DNA of 64,000 nucleotides, taken from NCBI GenBank assembly GCA_004431415.1, contig QPMI01000609.1:62001-126000 (forward strand), given 5' to 3'. Source of the stretch: Cyanophora paradoxa. Taxonomy: Eukaryota; Glaucocystophyceae; Cyanophorales; Cyanophoraceae. The notes beneath the pieces were generated by a model that saw only the letters and a list, made by a program, of their open reading frames with translations, searched no databases and had not been told where the DNA came from. Shown one piece after another: positions 1-10,582 of this stretch (position 1 is the stretch's first letter; each line of letters opens with the position of its first letter). A program made the translations under genes and the position numbers.

Positions 1-3000
1 GCGGCCCTTCTCCTCGCGCTGCCGGGCCAGGGCGTCGCGCCACCCGTCGAAGGCGACGGAGAGGGACCCCTTCTGGAGCCGCGCGACGGCGCGGCGGAGC
101 GTGGCGCGGCGGGCACGGCCCTCGGCCGCGAACTGGCGCCACGCGTTCCACGCGGTGGAGAGGCCGCCGCGCTGCCAGCGGGCGAGGGCGCGCCGCGCCG
201 CCGCCTCGCGCAGGCGCGCGCGCTCGGCCTCCAGCCGCTCGCAGCGGGCGGCGAGGCCCTCGGACGAGGCCCGCCACCGCTCCAGGTCCGACGCCTGCGC
301 CGCCGCCGCGTCCAGCGCCTGCGTGCGGAAATGTTGAGGAAATGTTGGGAAGAAGCGTTCAGTCAGAGGGTTTTCGCTTAAGAGTCCTCAAATTATCGAG
401 GTAAACCAGGGAAGTTAGCTCCTTTAAGCAATCTTCCTCAAACGCTTATTAGTTTGAGATAAACTAGAGAAGTTAGCTTCTTTAAGTACTGTTTCGCCAT
501 CGTTCTTAGGGCGCACGCGGCGGAGGCGGGACTCCTCGTCGGCGCGGCGCTCGGCGCGCCGCTCCGCCAGCGCCTCGCGCCACCCCTCGAAGGCCGCCGC
601 CGCGAGGCCCGTCCGCAGGCGCGCCACCGCCCGGCGCCCCACCTGGATCCGAAGGCAGAGGCGGCCGGTCAGCTCAAGCAGAAGTGAGGGTGAGGGCTCT
701 ACTCGCTCGCCTGCTTGAGGCGGGCCGCCTCGCCGGCGTGCTCGCGCCAGGCGCGGAAGGCGGAGGAGAGGCCGCGCTGCCGCCACGAGGCGACGACCCG
801 CTCCACGAGCCGCTGCTTCCGCTGCTCCTCGTCCGCCTCGCGGCGCCGCACGACCTCCTCGAGGCGCACGCCGGCCGCCTCCAGCTCCCGCTCCAGCATG
901 GACCGCGTCTGCCGCTCCGCCTTCAGCTCCGCCTCCAGCTCCGCGAGCCGGTTCCGGGCCTCGGCCAGGCCGTTCAGCGCCTCCTGCAGGTTGCCCCGCA
1001 GCGAGTCGTTCTCCTTGTCGGCGCGCGCCGCCGCCACGAGCCGCTGCCACGCGTCGAAGGCCCCGCTCAGCGTCCGCTGCCGCATCCGCTCCACGCACTT
1101 CCGCGCCACGACCTGCTCGGGTCCCTCAGGATTTCTCCTCTCATTCCCCTCCGACGGACGGACGCACCTTTCGGCGGGTCGCCTCTGCGGCGTGCTCGCG
1201 CCAGGCGACGAACGAGGCGCGGAGGGGGCCCCGTGCCCAGCGGGACAGCGCCCCCTCGAGGGCCCGAAGCCCTGCCTGCTGCTGCCTCGCCCGCTGCGCC
1301 GCCAGCAGCCGCGCCGCCCGCTCGCCCTCCGCGCTCAGCTCGGCCTCCCGCCCCGCCGCCTCCCGCTCGAGCCGCCCCAGCCGCTCCCCCGCGTCCCGCT
1401 CCAGCTGCCCGCCAAAGCCAAGTCAGCTCTAAAAATAGATCGGAGAGATGGTCCAAGGAGCTGTGCAAGGCACGCGTGTCTAGGCTTTGCTTGCACTCGG
1501 TGCTCTTTATCATCTCTAGAAACACATCGGAGAGATGGTCTAAGGTGGCTTAGGTGTGGCGGTAGAGCCGAGGCTGGGCTGCGCCCGACACACAAGTCTA
1601 GGCTGCTTTGCTCGCACTCGGTGCTGTTCATCACCTCTAATAACCGTCCCGGGCGGCAAGCGAGCGGGCGAACCTCCTGGATGCGGAGCTCTGCGTCCGA
1701 CAGGGCCGCCTCGGCGTGCTCGCGGCGGCCCTTCTCCCCCGCCAGCGCGATCTCCAGGCCCCGCATCGTCTCCTGCCGCCGCCGCACCAAAGAATAAGAT
1801 CGTAGATCTAGATTAGATCTCGCAGACATGCCGGACCTGGCGCCGCATCAGCTCCTTCTCCGACCAGTCCTCCGCCCGCGCCTTCCGCGCCGCCGTCGCC
1901 TCCTCCCGCCACGCCCCGAACGCCCGCCCCGCCTCCGCCTTCTCGAAGCGCCGCGTGGCGGCCTCGCCCCGGCGGCGGAGGTCCCGGCGGCGGCCCGCGA
2001 AGGCGCGCCACGCGGCGAAGAGGAGCGCCAGCCGCGCCCGCGCGTACCGCAGCATCAGCGCGTTCACCCTAAGACAGAACAGTAAGAAGAAGAAGAACAG
2101 GGGGAGTCTAGTTGAAGTCCCAGTTAAAGTCTATAACTTTGATAGGCTTTTTATGCAATAGAGAGGCTTGGGCCTCGGGCGGCAGGATGAGGGATGGATG
2201 GATGGCGGGGCCCGCCCGCTCGCGCACATTCGGGTGGCGTGGCGCCAGCGCTGCCCGTCGAGGCGGTTGTTGAGGCTCTGCACCTGCGCCCGCACCGCCT
2301 GCAGCTGCGGCGAGGCTCAGCCGAGCTGGAGAAGGGCGCCCGCTCGGATTCGAACCCGCGCGAAGTCTGCGTCCCCGTCCCCGTCCGCGTGCGCCCCCCC
2401 CCCCGCCTCGTCCTCGTCGTCGTCGATCCCGCCGGTCGCGGCGCTGGCGGCCGCGCGGAAGGTCCGGAACGCCGAGAGGAGCGCCGGGAACTCCTCGTAG
2501 GCGCGCAGCGCCCCCGCCCGCAGCCCGCCCTCCTCCCCTGCCCGTACGTCAGCTGAGGAGGGGTACGGCGGCGTCGATCGCTTCGTTCGCACGCTCGCGC
2601 GAGGCGGCGCAGTAGCCGCGCCATGCGGAGAAGGCGCCCTGCAGCGAGAGCTGCGCCCGCTTGTTCGCCAGCCGCTCCCGCATCTGCCCGAGCGAGGGCG
2701 GCCCGCCCTCAGCGGGGAGGTGGCGGGTGGAGGGGAGGGGCCGGGGTACGCACGGTCATCATGATGGTGCGGGTGCGGTTGTAGTCCCGGACCTGCCTCG
2801 TTCGTACCCCAAGGTCCTGCGCGCGCCCCGCTTAGAGCAGCGGGACGGGTACGGGTGGGCTCCGTTCGCTTCGTTCGCACCTCGCCGAACCGGGTCATCA
2901 TCATCTGAACCGTGAGGCTGAGGTCCACCAGCAGCGTCACGAGCTGCCGAGGGGGTGAGTTGGGAGGGGGGGGGGAAGGAGCGCGGGGGGTACGGGCACG

Positions 3001-4700
3001 GGCGCACGTGTCCCTTCTCGTCGCGGAGGCGGCGGACGGCCTCCTGGATCTCGCGGAGGGCGCCGGCGAAGCCCCAGGAGTCGCCGTGGGCGCCCCGCAG
3101 CGCCTCCTCGGCCCGCTGCCGCTCGTAGTGCGCGCCCGCGAACTTCTCGATGATCTTGTTCAGGTCGTTCGTCTGCTCCGCCCGCAGCGCCGCAACCTGC
3201 CGGGGCGTCAGGTCGTGAGCCATGGGCGAGCGGCGCTCGCTCGGGCGAGCGCGCCTCCTGCATGAGGGTCTCCTGGGCGGCGTGTCGGGGCAGGCCGGCG
3301 GGGCCGAACTTGCTGCGGACGTAGTCATCGGCCAGGCCCTCGAAGGAGGAGCGGGGGCCCAGCCCGCGGGCCGAGCTCGACGAGGCGCGCGGCTTCGGCC
3401 GGTGCGCGTCGCTCGCGCGCTCGCGCCGATCCTCGGAGGAGCCGCCGCAGGTCATGATGCTCTCGATGGCGCGCTCCAGGCCGCTCGCCGGCTTGGCCGC
3501 CGCCTGCTGCGCCGCCGCCAGCGAGCGGTGCGTCCCGGGGGTCCCTTGCCGCTCGCGCCCCGACGGCACCGGCGGCGGCGGCGGCGGCGCCATGCCGCCC
3601 GAGTGCCGCTTCGGAGAGTCGGCGAAGATGGACGCGAAGGGCCGGCCGTCGTCCCGCGCCTGGCCGCCCCGCGCCGCCGCCTCGGCGTCCCTCGCCTGGA
3701 GCACGCCGTCCCCCACGTACGGGAACATGAGGCGCGGCCGCACGGAGCGGCTCTTCCCCTTCCCGGCCTCCTGCTGCTGCTGCTGCTGCGCCGCATGCGC
3801 AAGCTCCAACCCGGCCGGCGTCCCGTCGCCGCCCCCCTCGGCCCGCAGGTCCTGCAGCGAGGAAAAGGAGCGGCTGCGGCTGCGCGGCGAGAGGACGTCC
3901 TGCGGCGGCGGCATCGACGTGGAGGATCGCGACTGCGGCGCCGCGGGCGTCGGCAAAAGGAAGGAGAAGGCGCGGCGGCCGGGCGGGCGGGCGGGTCCGC
4001 ACCGAGGAGACGCCGCCCTCGCGCAGCAGCCGCTCGAGGCTCACGATGAGCTTCTCCTTCGCCAGCGCGGACAGAAGGAGCATGACGAGGTCCCCGTACA
4101 GGGCCTTCTGCTCCTCCGTCTGCAGGACCTGCGCGCCCGGACCGCCCCGTGCCGTTGGCATCCGCGCGGGCGGCCCGGCGCTCGAGGGGGGGGCGCACGA
4201 GAGCGACACCGAAGGAGTCATGCTCGCCGTACCGCCCGAAAGAGTCCGCCGCCACGCGATGACTGGCGGCGGAGCGAGCGCCGCGTCAGCAGTCGGCGTG
4301 GCAGCGAACGCGCCCGCGGGTGGGCGTACGGGTTGTTGTTCGGCGTCTCGCTGACGGGGTGCAGCTCTATCGTGTGCGCCGTGCTCGCCGGCGTTGCGCT
4401 GGGCGTCGGCAGCTGGACCTGAAGCTGGTGCTGCGGATCCGAAAACCCGAGGCGTGAGGACGGGGTCTCCAGAAGGACATCGATTGATCCAGTACTGCGC
4501 AGAGAGGAGATCTGATGCTGAGGGAGTGCTGAGGCTGGCCGGCTTGCGGTTTCCCGAGAGTCCTGCAGTGCCGGCGGCGTGCTGGAGGGCCTCGCCGGAT
4601 TGTCCTGGGAAGAGTCAGAGGCGTCTAGCTACGAGAGAGCGCGAAAGAAGGGAGCGGCACGAACCGCTGAGCGCGGGTCCAGGCCGACCACCCGGCGCAT
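1..4700 (-). CDS. Sfi1-repeat coiled-coil protein (centrin-binding/centrosomal type), 3' end beyond window
   Basis: Reverse-strand gene of at least 16 exons, starting at ATG 4700 and running off the left edge. After splicing it has a low-complexity N-terminus, a helical segment near 4133-4003 (YGDLVMLLLSALAKEKLIVS), a Ser/Pro-rich stretch, coiled coil (NDLNKIIEKFAGAHYERQRA, ~3160), then at least nine repeats of the form A-F-x-x-W-R: AFSAWRGY (~2620), LLFAAWRAFAG (~2000), AFGAWREEA (~1910), SFVAWREHA (~1210), AFDAWQRL (~1050), AFRAWREHA (~750), AFEGWREAL (~590), AWNAWRQFA (~140), AFDGWRDAL (~40). In the Sfi1 family such Trp-centred helices bind centrin along the half-bridge or basal body. Introns are mostly GTGCG...CAG; that at 3197-3254 is GC-AG and restores the frame exactly (QETLMQE to VAALRAEQTND). 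Centriolar or flagellar function is inferred from the repeats alone. Confidence 0.75.
319..516 (-). other. Intron with an internal imperfect tandem duplication
   Basis: A 198-base intron of the Sfi1-repeat gene, AT-richer than the exons. Two diverged copies of a segment ending GAAGTTAGCTCCTTTAAG / GAAGTTAGCTTCTTTAAG lie at about 383-427 and 434-485. The splice sites are GTGCGC...GCACGCAG on the reverse strand. Confidence 0.55.
1405..1673 (-). other. Long intron with internal tandem duplication
   Basis: A 269-base intron, much longer than its neighbours. It contains two ~100-base imperfect copies sharing CGGAGAGATGGTC, TCTAGGCT and CACTCGGTGCTCTTTATCA-like text (about 1438-1515 and 1530-1640). 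Donor GTTCGCCC and acceptor GGGCAG on the reverse strand join ...ELRIQE to LERDAGERL. Confidence 0.55.
3197..3254 (-). other. GC-AG intron in the Sfi1-repeat gene
   Basis: The reading frame changes here. A 58-base segment beginning GCGCGCTCGC and ending CCGGCAG, read on the reverse strand, joins the flanking frames in phase 0. There is no GT donor that does the same. It begins with the same GCGCGCTC as the GC-AG intron in SMG9. Confidence 0.6.
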
Positions 4701-4893
4701 CGTTGGGACGAACCTGCAGTAGCTAGCTACGATGCCACGAACAGAGCGAGAGGAGCCGAGGCCGTCAGCGGGCTAACCGCCGGGCCGAGTTTCGTTGGCG
4801 AAGACGCGGTATCCCCCCGAGTGCCTCGGCCTTCTTCCACACAGCGATCGCACGATGCGCTTCCGATGAGATGATCGAGAGGAGATAAAAGCG
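4701..4893. promoter_or_regulatory. Divergent intergenic region between the Sfi1-repeat gene and SMG9
   Basis: Only 193 bases separate the two inferred start codons, so both promoters and 5' untranslated regions must fit here or within the first exons. It holds TAGCTAGCTA at about 4721 and no obvious TATA box. GAGGAGATAAAAGCG immediately precedes the SMG9 start. Assignment as a shared promoter is inference from geometry. Confidence 0.4.
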
Positions 4894-7279
4894 ATGTATC
4901 CGCACCCGCGTGGCCGGGGATTTGGCGGGCCCCGAGGCCGAGGACGCGGCCGGGGCGGTGGAGGCTACACGGGATACGACGGCTCCGGCGGATATGAACC
5001 GGCGGTGCGTTCATCACGTGCGCCCGGCGCGGCGTCCGGCTGATCGATGCCGCGCAGGACACGAACGGCGACGATGCATCGAATGCGCAGCAGCCGCAAG
5101 GGGCGCAGCAACAGCCCATGCAGCCGCGGCGCATCCTGCTTTCGCGTCCGCCGCAGGGCCAGCCCGCCGACCCGTCGCTCTCGCCCACGCCGGCGCGCTT
5201 CCAGGGCGGCGCGGCGCGGCAGGGCACCTCGCCCCTCTTCCAGCGCGTCGCTGAGCGCAGCCCGCGGCTGTCGCCGAGCGGCGCGAACGAGGAGAGGGAG
5301 CCGCCGGCGACGCCGCCCGGCCCCGCCCACGGAACGCTGAAGATCCTGCAAGCGCCGAGCGGGGACGCGGCGCGCGCGGCCGGAGCGGCGGCGGCGGCGG
5401 CGGCTCTGCAGCAGTCCCAGCAGCAGACGCAGCAGCCGCATCCGCAGGCGGCCACTGCGACGGCGGCAGCGACGGGCCCAGCGTGGGCCGAGCCGCCGCG
5501 CAAGTTCGTCAACGAGCACTTTGAGTGCCTCGCTGAGAGCGCCATGCGGGTGCGCCGGCCCGCCCGCGCCCCCGCCCGCGCCCCGGGCCCGCCCCCGCCC
5601 GCTCCGGTCGCCCATTCTCATACGCGGTGCGCGCCCCAGGGCCTGGGCGAGGGCACGGACTTCACCGTCGTCGGCATCGTCGGGCGCCAGGGCGTCGGGA
5701 AGAGCCGCATCGCGAACGAGCTCTTCGGGGCCACGCCGGCGCGCCGTACCCCCCTTCGCTTCCTCCCCCGTCTGAAGCTGACGCCGTCCGGCGAGCAGCA
5801 GTGGAGCGCGGCGGGGCGGGCGTCGGGCCCATTCCCCGTGGGGACCTCGGCCGAGGCCGTCTACGACCTGCGGCCGGAGACGGTCGGCGTGGACCTGCAC
5901 GTGAGCCCCGAGGGCCTCCTCCTGCTCGACACGCAGCCACTCTGGAGCGCCCCGGCCCTCTGCGAGCTCCTGCTCCGCGGCGACGGCGGCGGAGGCCAGG
6001 GCCAGGGCCAGAGCCAAGGCGGAGGAGGCTCCGGCGGCCCCGGAGGAGGCTCCGGCGGCCCCGGCTCGGTCCCCGCGGACTGCCAGGGCCCCGAGAACTG
6101 GATCGAGCTGCAGGCCATCCAGCAGCTCCTCTTCCTCCTTTCCGCCTGCCACGTCGTCCTCGTCGTCTCCGACTCCCTCGCCGACCTCGAGCTCTGGCGG
6201 GCGCGCTCAGATCTGATCTGATATGATTTGATCTGATCTGACCTGAGCGCGCAGGCCGTGCGGGCGTGCGCGGAGACGCTGAAGCACCGCATCCCGGACC
6301 CGTCGCTCCCCCTCCCGGCGGCCGGCGTCGGCGCAAACCCCTCCTCGGCGGACGGGTACACACCCCCGGCGGCCGGCCCCGCCGCCTCGCCCGCCCCGCC
6401 AAGCGCCCCGCTGGAGTCCGAGTACCTCGCCGACGTCGGTTCGTGCGATCCCGTACCCCACGCCCCCGTTTCTTCCCCCCCTTTCCCTGCCCTTACCCCC
6501 CCCTCCCCCGCTTCCCCGCCAGTCTTCGTCTTCAACAAGCTGCCCGACGACTCGTTCGAGGGCCCCGCCGCCCGCGCCGCCTGCGCCGCCCTCGACGCCT
6601 TCTTCGCCGCCTCCCCCTTCCGCCGCCCGGGTACGCCGTTTCGCGCCCTCTTCCTTGGGGCGGCGCCCTTAGCGGGCCCGTCGGCAGGCGCGGGGATCCG
6701 CCCGCTCTGCGGGGACGGGAGCGAGGGCTTCAAGGCCGGCGACGGCCGCGGCGACGGCTCCGACGGCCGCGGCGACGGCTGCGGCGACGGGCGCCACGTG
6801 CAGTGCTTCTTCCTCCCGTGGGACGAAGCGAACCTGCAGGGGGCCCCCGAGGCGTACCCGGGCTCGGGCCCGGTCCAGCCGGCCCCGTGGCAGGGGTACC
6901 GCCGCAGCTGCCGCGAGCTGATGGAGGAGCTCCGCGATTCGATCCTCGCGGCGCACGCGGCCCGGGGCGCCGCCGCCCGGGATCCCCCGCCCGCCCCTGG
7001 CCCCGAGGGCCCCGCCTTCCGGGCCCCGCCCTCCTTCGCCCGGCCCCTCTCCGAGCGAGACTGGTACCCCCGCCCTACCCCTACCCCTACCCCCGCCCCC
7101 GCCCTTCTTATGCTCACCGGGCCGCAGGGTGCGCGGCGCTGGCCGCCTGTTCGATGCGATCCGCCGCAGCCCGCTGCTCGCCGAGTACAACAAGGTGCTG
7201 TACCCTCCCTTTCCGTCGCCGGTACCCCTTCCCTCAATGTTCGCCTCAGGTCCTCCAGCGGCTCGGGACTTTCAGGTGA
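4894..7279 (+). CDS. SMG9: SMG9-like nonsense-mediated mRNA decay factor, 8 exons, 642 aa
   Basis: Exons 4894-5004, 5058-5549, 5640-6200, 6255-6438, 6523-6630, 6688-7063, 7128-7194 and 7250-7279 join without a break (1929 nt). The N-terminus is an Arg/Gly-rich, disordered and Gln-rich tail. The pseudo-GTPase domain begins around residue 205 with a P-loop GRQGVGKS (216-223), then LLLLDTQP (DTQP at 298), HVVLVVSDSLADLELWR, VFVFNKLPDD, QCFFLPWDEAN, GYRRSCRELMEELRDSI, FARPLSERDW and SPLLAEYNKVL, in the order seen in animal and plant SMG9. SMG9 pairs with SMG8 to control the SMG1 kinase that phosphorylates UPF1. Human SMG9 is about 520 aa; the excess here is the N-terminal tail and Gly-rich inserts. 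The start is the first Met of the RGG-like exon. No SMG1 or SMG8 is in the window. Confidence 0.9.
6201..6254 (+). other. GC-AG intron with terminal inverted repeats in SMG9
   Basis: A 54-base intron that starts GCGCGCTCAG and has CTGAGCGCGC just before its final AG. These are perfect 10-base inverted repeats, and the interior is GATCT/TGATCTGAT repeats. Removal joins ...DLELWR to AVRACAETL, matching the family at this point. No GT donor gives the same join. Confidence 0.75.
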
Positions 7280-8002
7280 TCTCCGGCGACCGCAGCTTCT
7301 CTTGCACGGCCCCTCATTATCAGCCTGGCACTGATCCCACTCGGCCCTCGACCCGCGCGGCGCCCGCTCCCCATGGACCGAATCCTTGGCCTCGGCCTCG
7401 GCCGCCGGTTGCGCCGGCGCGTGAGATGGCACCAGCGTTCAGAGTTCGCCCCGTGGAGTGCGCAGGACCGCGCCCGATCGAGCTCTCAAGGCCCGGCTGC
7501 GCTCCACGCGGGCACATTCATAGCTCCCTGCGGCCTCTCGAGCTCGCTGACCCCCTACGCCGTGGGCGACGCGTGCAAGTCAATCCGCACGCGCATCGAG
7601 TTTGGATTTGGCCCCGGGCCCAAGCGCTAGCTTTCTTGGATCCCTATCATGGTGTATCCGATCCGTGTAGCGAATGGCACGGCCTCGCGCTTGTTGCAGC
7701 TTGTACAGCCCGGCCGGGTGGAGCGCGGGCCCTAGGCCTGTGGGCGTGCACGTGCGCTCCCGCGGCGCCGCCGCGGCGCGGGTGTGCGGCCCTTAACTAC
7801 ATATAAGCTAGCTATATATATATATATATATAGCAACTCTAGTAGCGAGCGACCTGTTAGCTCTTCAGCTCTTCATTCAGCCATTCAGACTACGGGTTTT
7901 GAGACGGGGGAGAAAGGATAGCGCTAGCTAGCTCGTCATGCAAGGCTAGCGCTACGCAGCCGAAAAGGGGGACGCAGCCGTTCGGGGCACATGTACAGCC
8001 CG
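7280..8002. other. Intergenic region downstream of SMG9; TA microsatellite
   Basis: No gene recognised. The stretch holds the SMG9 3' untranslated region and a (TA)n run at about 7811-7832 next to TAAGCTAGC. Open frames here are compositional and lack family similarity or splice support. Confidence 0.45.
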
Positions 8003-9410
8003 CTAGTCGAAAACGGGGGAAACGCCAGTGAGGGCGCGGCGGCAGGACGGGCAGAGGCCGCGCCCCGCGAGGAGCGGCGGCGCGCAGGCGGCGCACACGA
8101 CGTGGCCGCACGGCTGCAGCGCCCGCCGCGCCTCGCGGGGCCGCCGCTCCAAGCAGATCCCGCACTCGAATTAAAAGATCTGGGTCATCTACGGGATCAC
8201 CACCTCCGCGAGGTGCAGGGCGGCTCGGAGGCGGGCCGCGTTCTCGTGCAGCTGCTCGTCCGAGAGGGCTCGGAGGTGCGCCTCGTCCAGGCGCCCCGGC
8301 GCCACCCGCAGCTGCTGGAGCTTCCGCAGCGCGTCCGCCGCGAGCTGCTCCCAGGCCGCCCCCAGCTGCTCGAGCCGCCGCTGAGCCTCCGCCGCGCGCT
8401 GTTCCGAGGCTGCAAGCCGCTCCTCGAGCTCCTCGGAGGCTGCTTCCTCCTCATCAAGTTGCAGCTGTGTGTGCGCCCTGCGCTCCTCGGAGTCTGCTAG
8501 CTCCGCTTGAAGCTGCTCGAGCTGCCGCTGCATGTCCGCCACGCGCTCCTTGGAGTGTGCTAGCTGCGCCTTCAGCTCCTCGAGCTGCTGCTTCGCAATT
8601 ATCGCGCGAAGCTCCGAGCTCGAGGCTGCGAGCTGCACCTCAAGCTGATCACGCTGCAACTGCACATCCGCGGCGCACTGCTTAGCCACATCCGGAACGC
8701 ACTGCTGAGCTACTGCCCAGCTAATGTTAGGCTATTATTTTAGAGGGGTACTAATATAAGCGCGGATAGACGAGATAGACGAAGGGGGGCTAGCATAGGA
8801 CCGCCTCTATAGCGTAGGCAGCAGCTCGTCGAAATGTGTCCACGTTTATCCCGTCTAAGTCGAAGTCAATTCCCGTCTATAATAATAGACTTACATATGC
8901 ATGCATCCCGTCAAGCCGCCGCCGGAGGTCCGCAGCGCTTTCGAGCCGCCAGTGCTCCTGTCCAGCCGCTGGCGCATTGAGCTCCGCCTGCCTTAGATGA
9001 CCCATGGCCGCCCCACTGCGAAAAACGACGAAGTCAGGGCAGACGTCTGGCAAAGCGGAAGCGAACGTTGTACCCCGGCAAGGCCGAGGGTCCACCGACG
9101 GCGACGGCGGGAGGCTCAGGGCCCTGCCTGTGAGCCTGGGCCTGACACTTCTCGCCGTCATCAAGGCGCCGCTGCGCGTTTGCCCCGCGCCGCTCGGAGG
9201 CTGCATGCCGCGCCTGTAGCCGGTCAAGCTGGGCGTCCGGAGGGCCTCCAGGCCCCTCCAACCGCAGCTCCCCGGCGGCGGACGGGGTCTCGGGCCTCGC
9301 CTCGACACCTTCGGGAGCTGCTGGCGCGCCATCCGCCGCTGCAGCACCGGGTGGACCACCAGCCCCCTTCGGAGGAAGTGCCTGGACGGGCGCGTGAGAA
9401 CACGTTGCAG
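8003..9410 (-). pseudogene. Diverged copy of the coiled-coil/RING protein gene (LRR part absent)
   Basis: The reverse strand encodes three-heptad coiled-coil repeats (EEAASEELEERLAASEQRAA) and a C-terminal C3HC4 RING: C-x2-C-x14-C-x-H-x2-C-x2-C-x10-C-x2-C, ending LTGVSPVFD. This closely matches the intact paralogue at 19467-21266. Between coiled coil and RING the frame meets TAG and TAA (about 8165-8195). A 39-base GT...AG segment spanning both would restore the frame, so a mini-intron is possible, but a disabled gene is simpler. Upstream, 8900-9130 matches the paralogue's linker (LSLPPSPSVDPRPCRGTTFA), with frame breaks between. No leucine-rich repeats are found. Confidence 0.6.
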
Positions 9411-9418
9411 TGGAAAAA

Positions 9419-10582
9419 TTAAATGAATGCTTCTCGCACTTCTCGTGGTGCTTTTCGAGCCCAGCGCTTCCACCGTTGATGAATCTCAAGACCCACGAAT
9501 ACCACTTCCGTTGCAACCTGCATTAACGTCGACGTGGTGAACGTGAGCTCGGGGGAAGAGGGATCACGCACGAAGCCGTAGGTGGGGGTGCCTAGAAGTA
9601 CGCAAGAAAGATACGTCGTGATTCCACCAACAGCGCTCAGGACGGCCACATTCAGCCTGGTCGCTTCGTTTGGAGGCGAAACATCCTGGCCGCCCAAAGC
9701 CGCAGGCGGTTAGCCCTGAGAAAGCGCAAACAGGCTCGAGCCGAGGAAAAATGGATGCGTCTCGTACTTCTTGCTGTGCGTTCCGAGCCCGGCGCTGCCA
9801 CCGATGCCAAATCTCAAGACCCGCCAACATCATTCCCGATGCAATCTGCATGAACGTCGACGTCGTGGACAGCGGCAAGTCAACAAATATTTAGCTCCGG
9901 GGAAGAGGGATCACGCACGAGGCCGTAAATGGGTGTGTGTAAATTTGTACAAGAAAGGTACGTCATGGTGGCCACATTCTTCCAGCTCACACGGCGCAGA
10001 CGTTCCTTCAGCGAACTAAGGCCGCTCTTGGTCGCAGGCGGAACATCCTGCAGCTGGCCGGCCGCCTGGTTAGCTTTGAGAAAGCGCAAACAGGCTCGAG
10101 CCGAGGAGAAATGGATGTGTCTCGTACTTCTTGTTGTGCATTCCGAGCCCGGCGCTGCCACCGATGCTGAAGATGAAGAACCGCCAACATCATTTCCGTC
10201 GCAATCTGCACGAAAGTCGACGTCGTGAACAGCGTCGAGTCAAGAGGGATGATGAGCTCCGCGGCCGGGGAAGAGCCTCGGAGGGATCACGCACGAGGCC
10301 GGGGATGAGGGTCCCAAAATATCTGCTTGAAAGATACCCCATGATTCCGGCAATTGCGCTAACGATCGCCGTATTCTTCCAGCTCACATGGCGTAGACGT
10401 TCCCTCAGCTGCTCGAACTCGGAACTACCAGCGAGCCTCGCAGTGAGCGCCGGCCAAACAGAGACCGGAAATTCTTCACCGGCATCGGAGCGTAGAGGCG
10501 CGTGGCCGAATGCTCTTACTCCTCGGCTCAGCAAGCCGTTGACTCCGGGTTGAAAATCGATCAATTTTCGAACGCGGCACAC
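9419..10582 (-). CDS. Tandemly triplicated two-helix membrane unit (uncharacterised)
   Basis: Three imperfect copies of a ~320-360-base unit are read on the reverse strand. The copy at 9419-9697 is open: a hydrophobic helix (AVLSAVGGITTYLSCVLLG), the linker YGFVRDPSSPEL, a second helix (STLMQVATEVVFVGLEIHQR) and a basic tail WKRWARKAPREVRE. The other two units (about 9720-10060 and 10080-10582) have the same parts, e.g. AIVSAIAGIMGYLSSRYFG, LVRDPS and RWQRRARNAQQEVRD, but in shifting frames. They may be successive exons or decayed copies. The block lies directly upstream of the RING-copy remnant and could have been its N-terminal exons. No family recognised. Confidence 0.4.

Noticed and set aside
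5743..5774. Possible extra 32-base intron (GTACCCCCC...GAAG) in SMG9
   Set aside because: Its length is not a multiple of three, so removal would break the SMG9 frame; the flanking frame is continuous without it.
7373..7806. Forward open frames downstream of SMG9
   Set aside because: They lie within the probable 3' untranslated region, have no domain and no splice-supported start.
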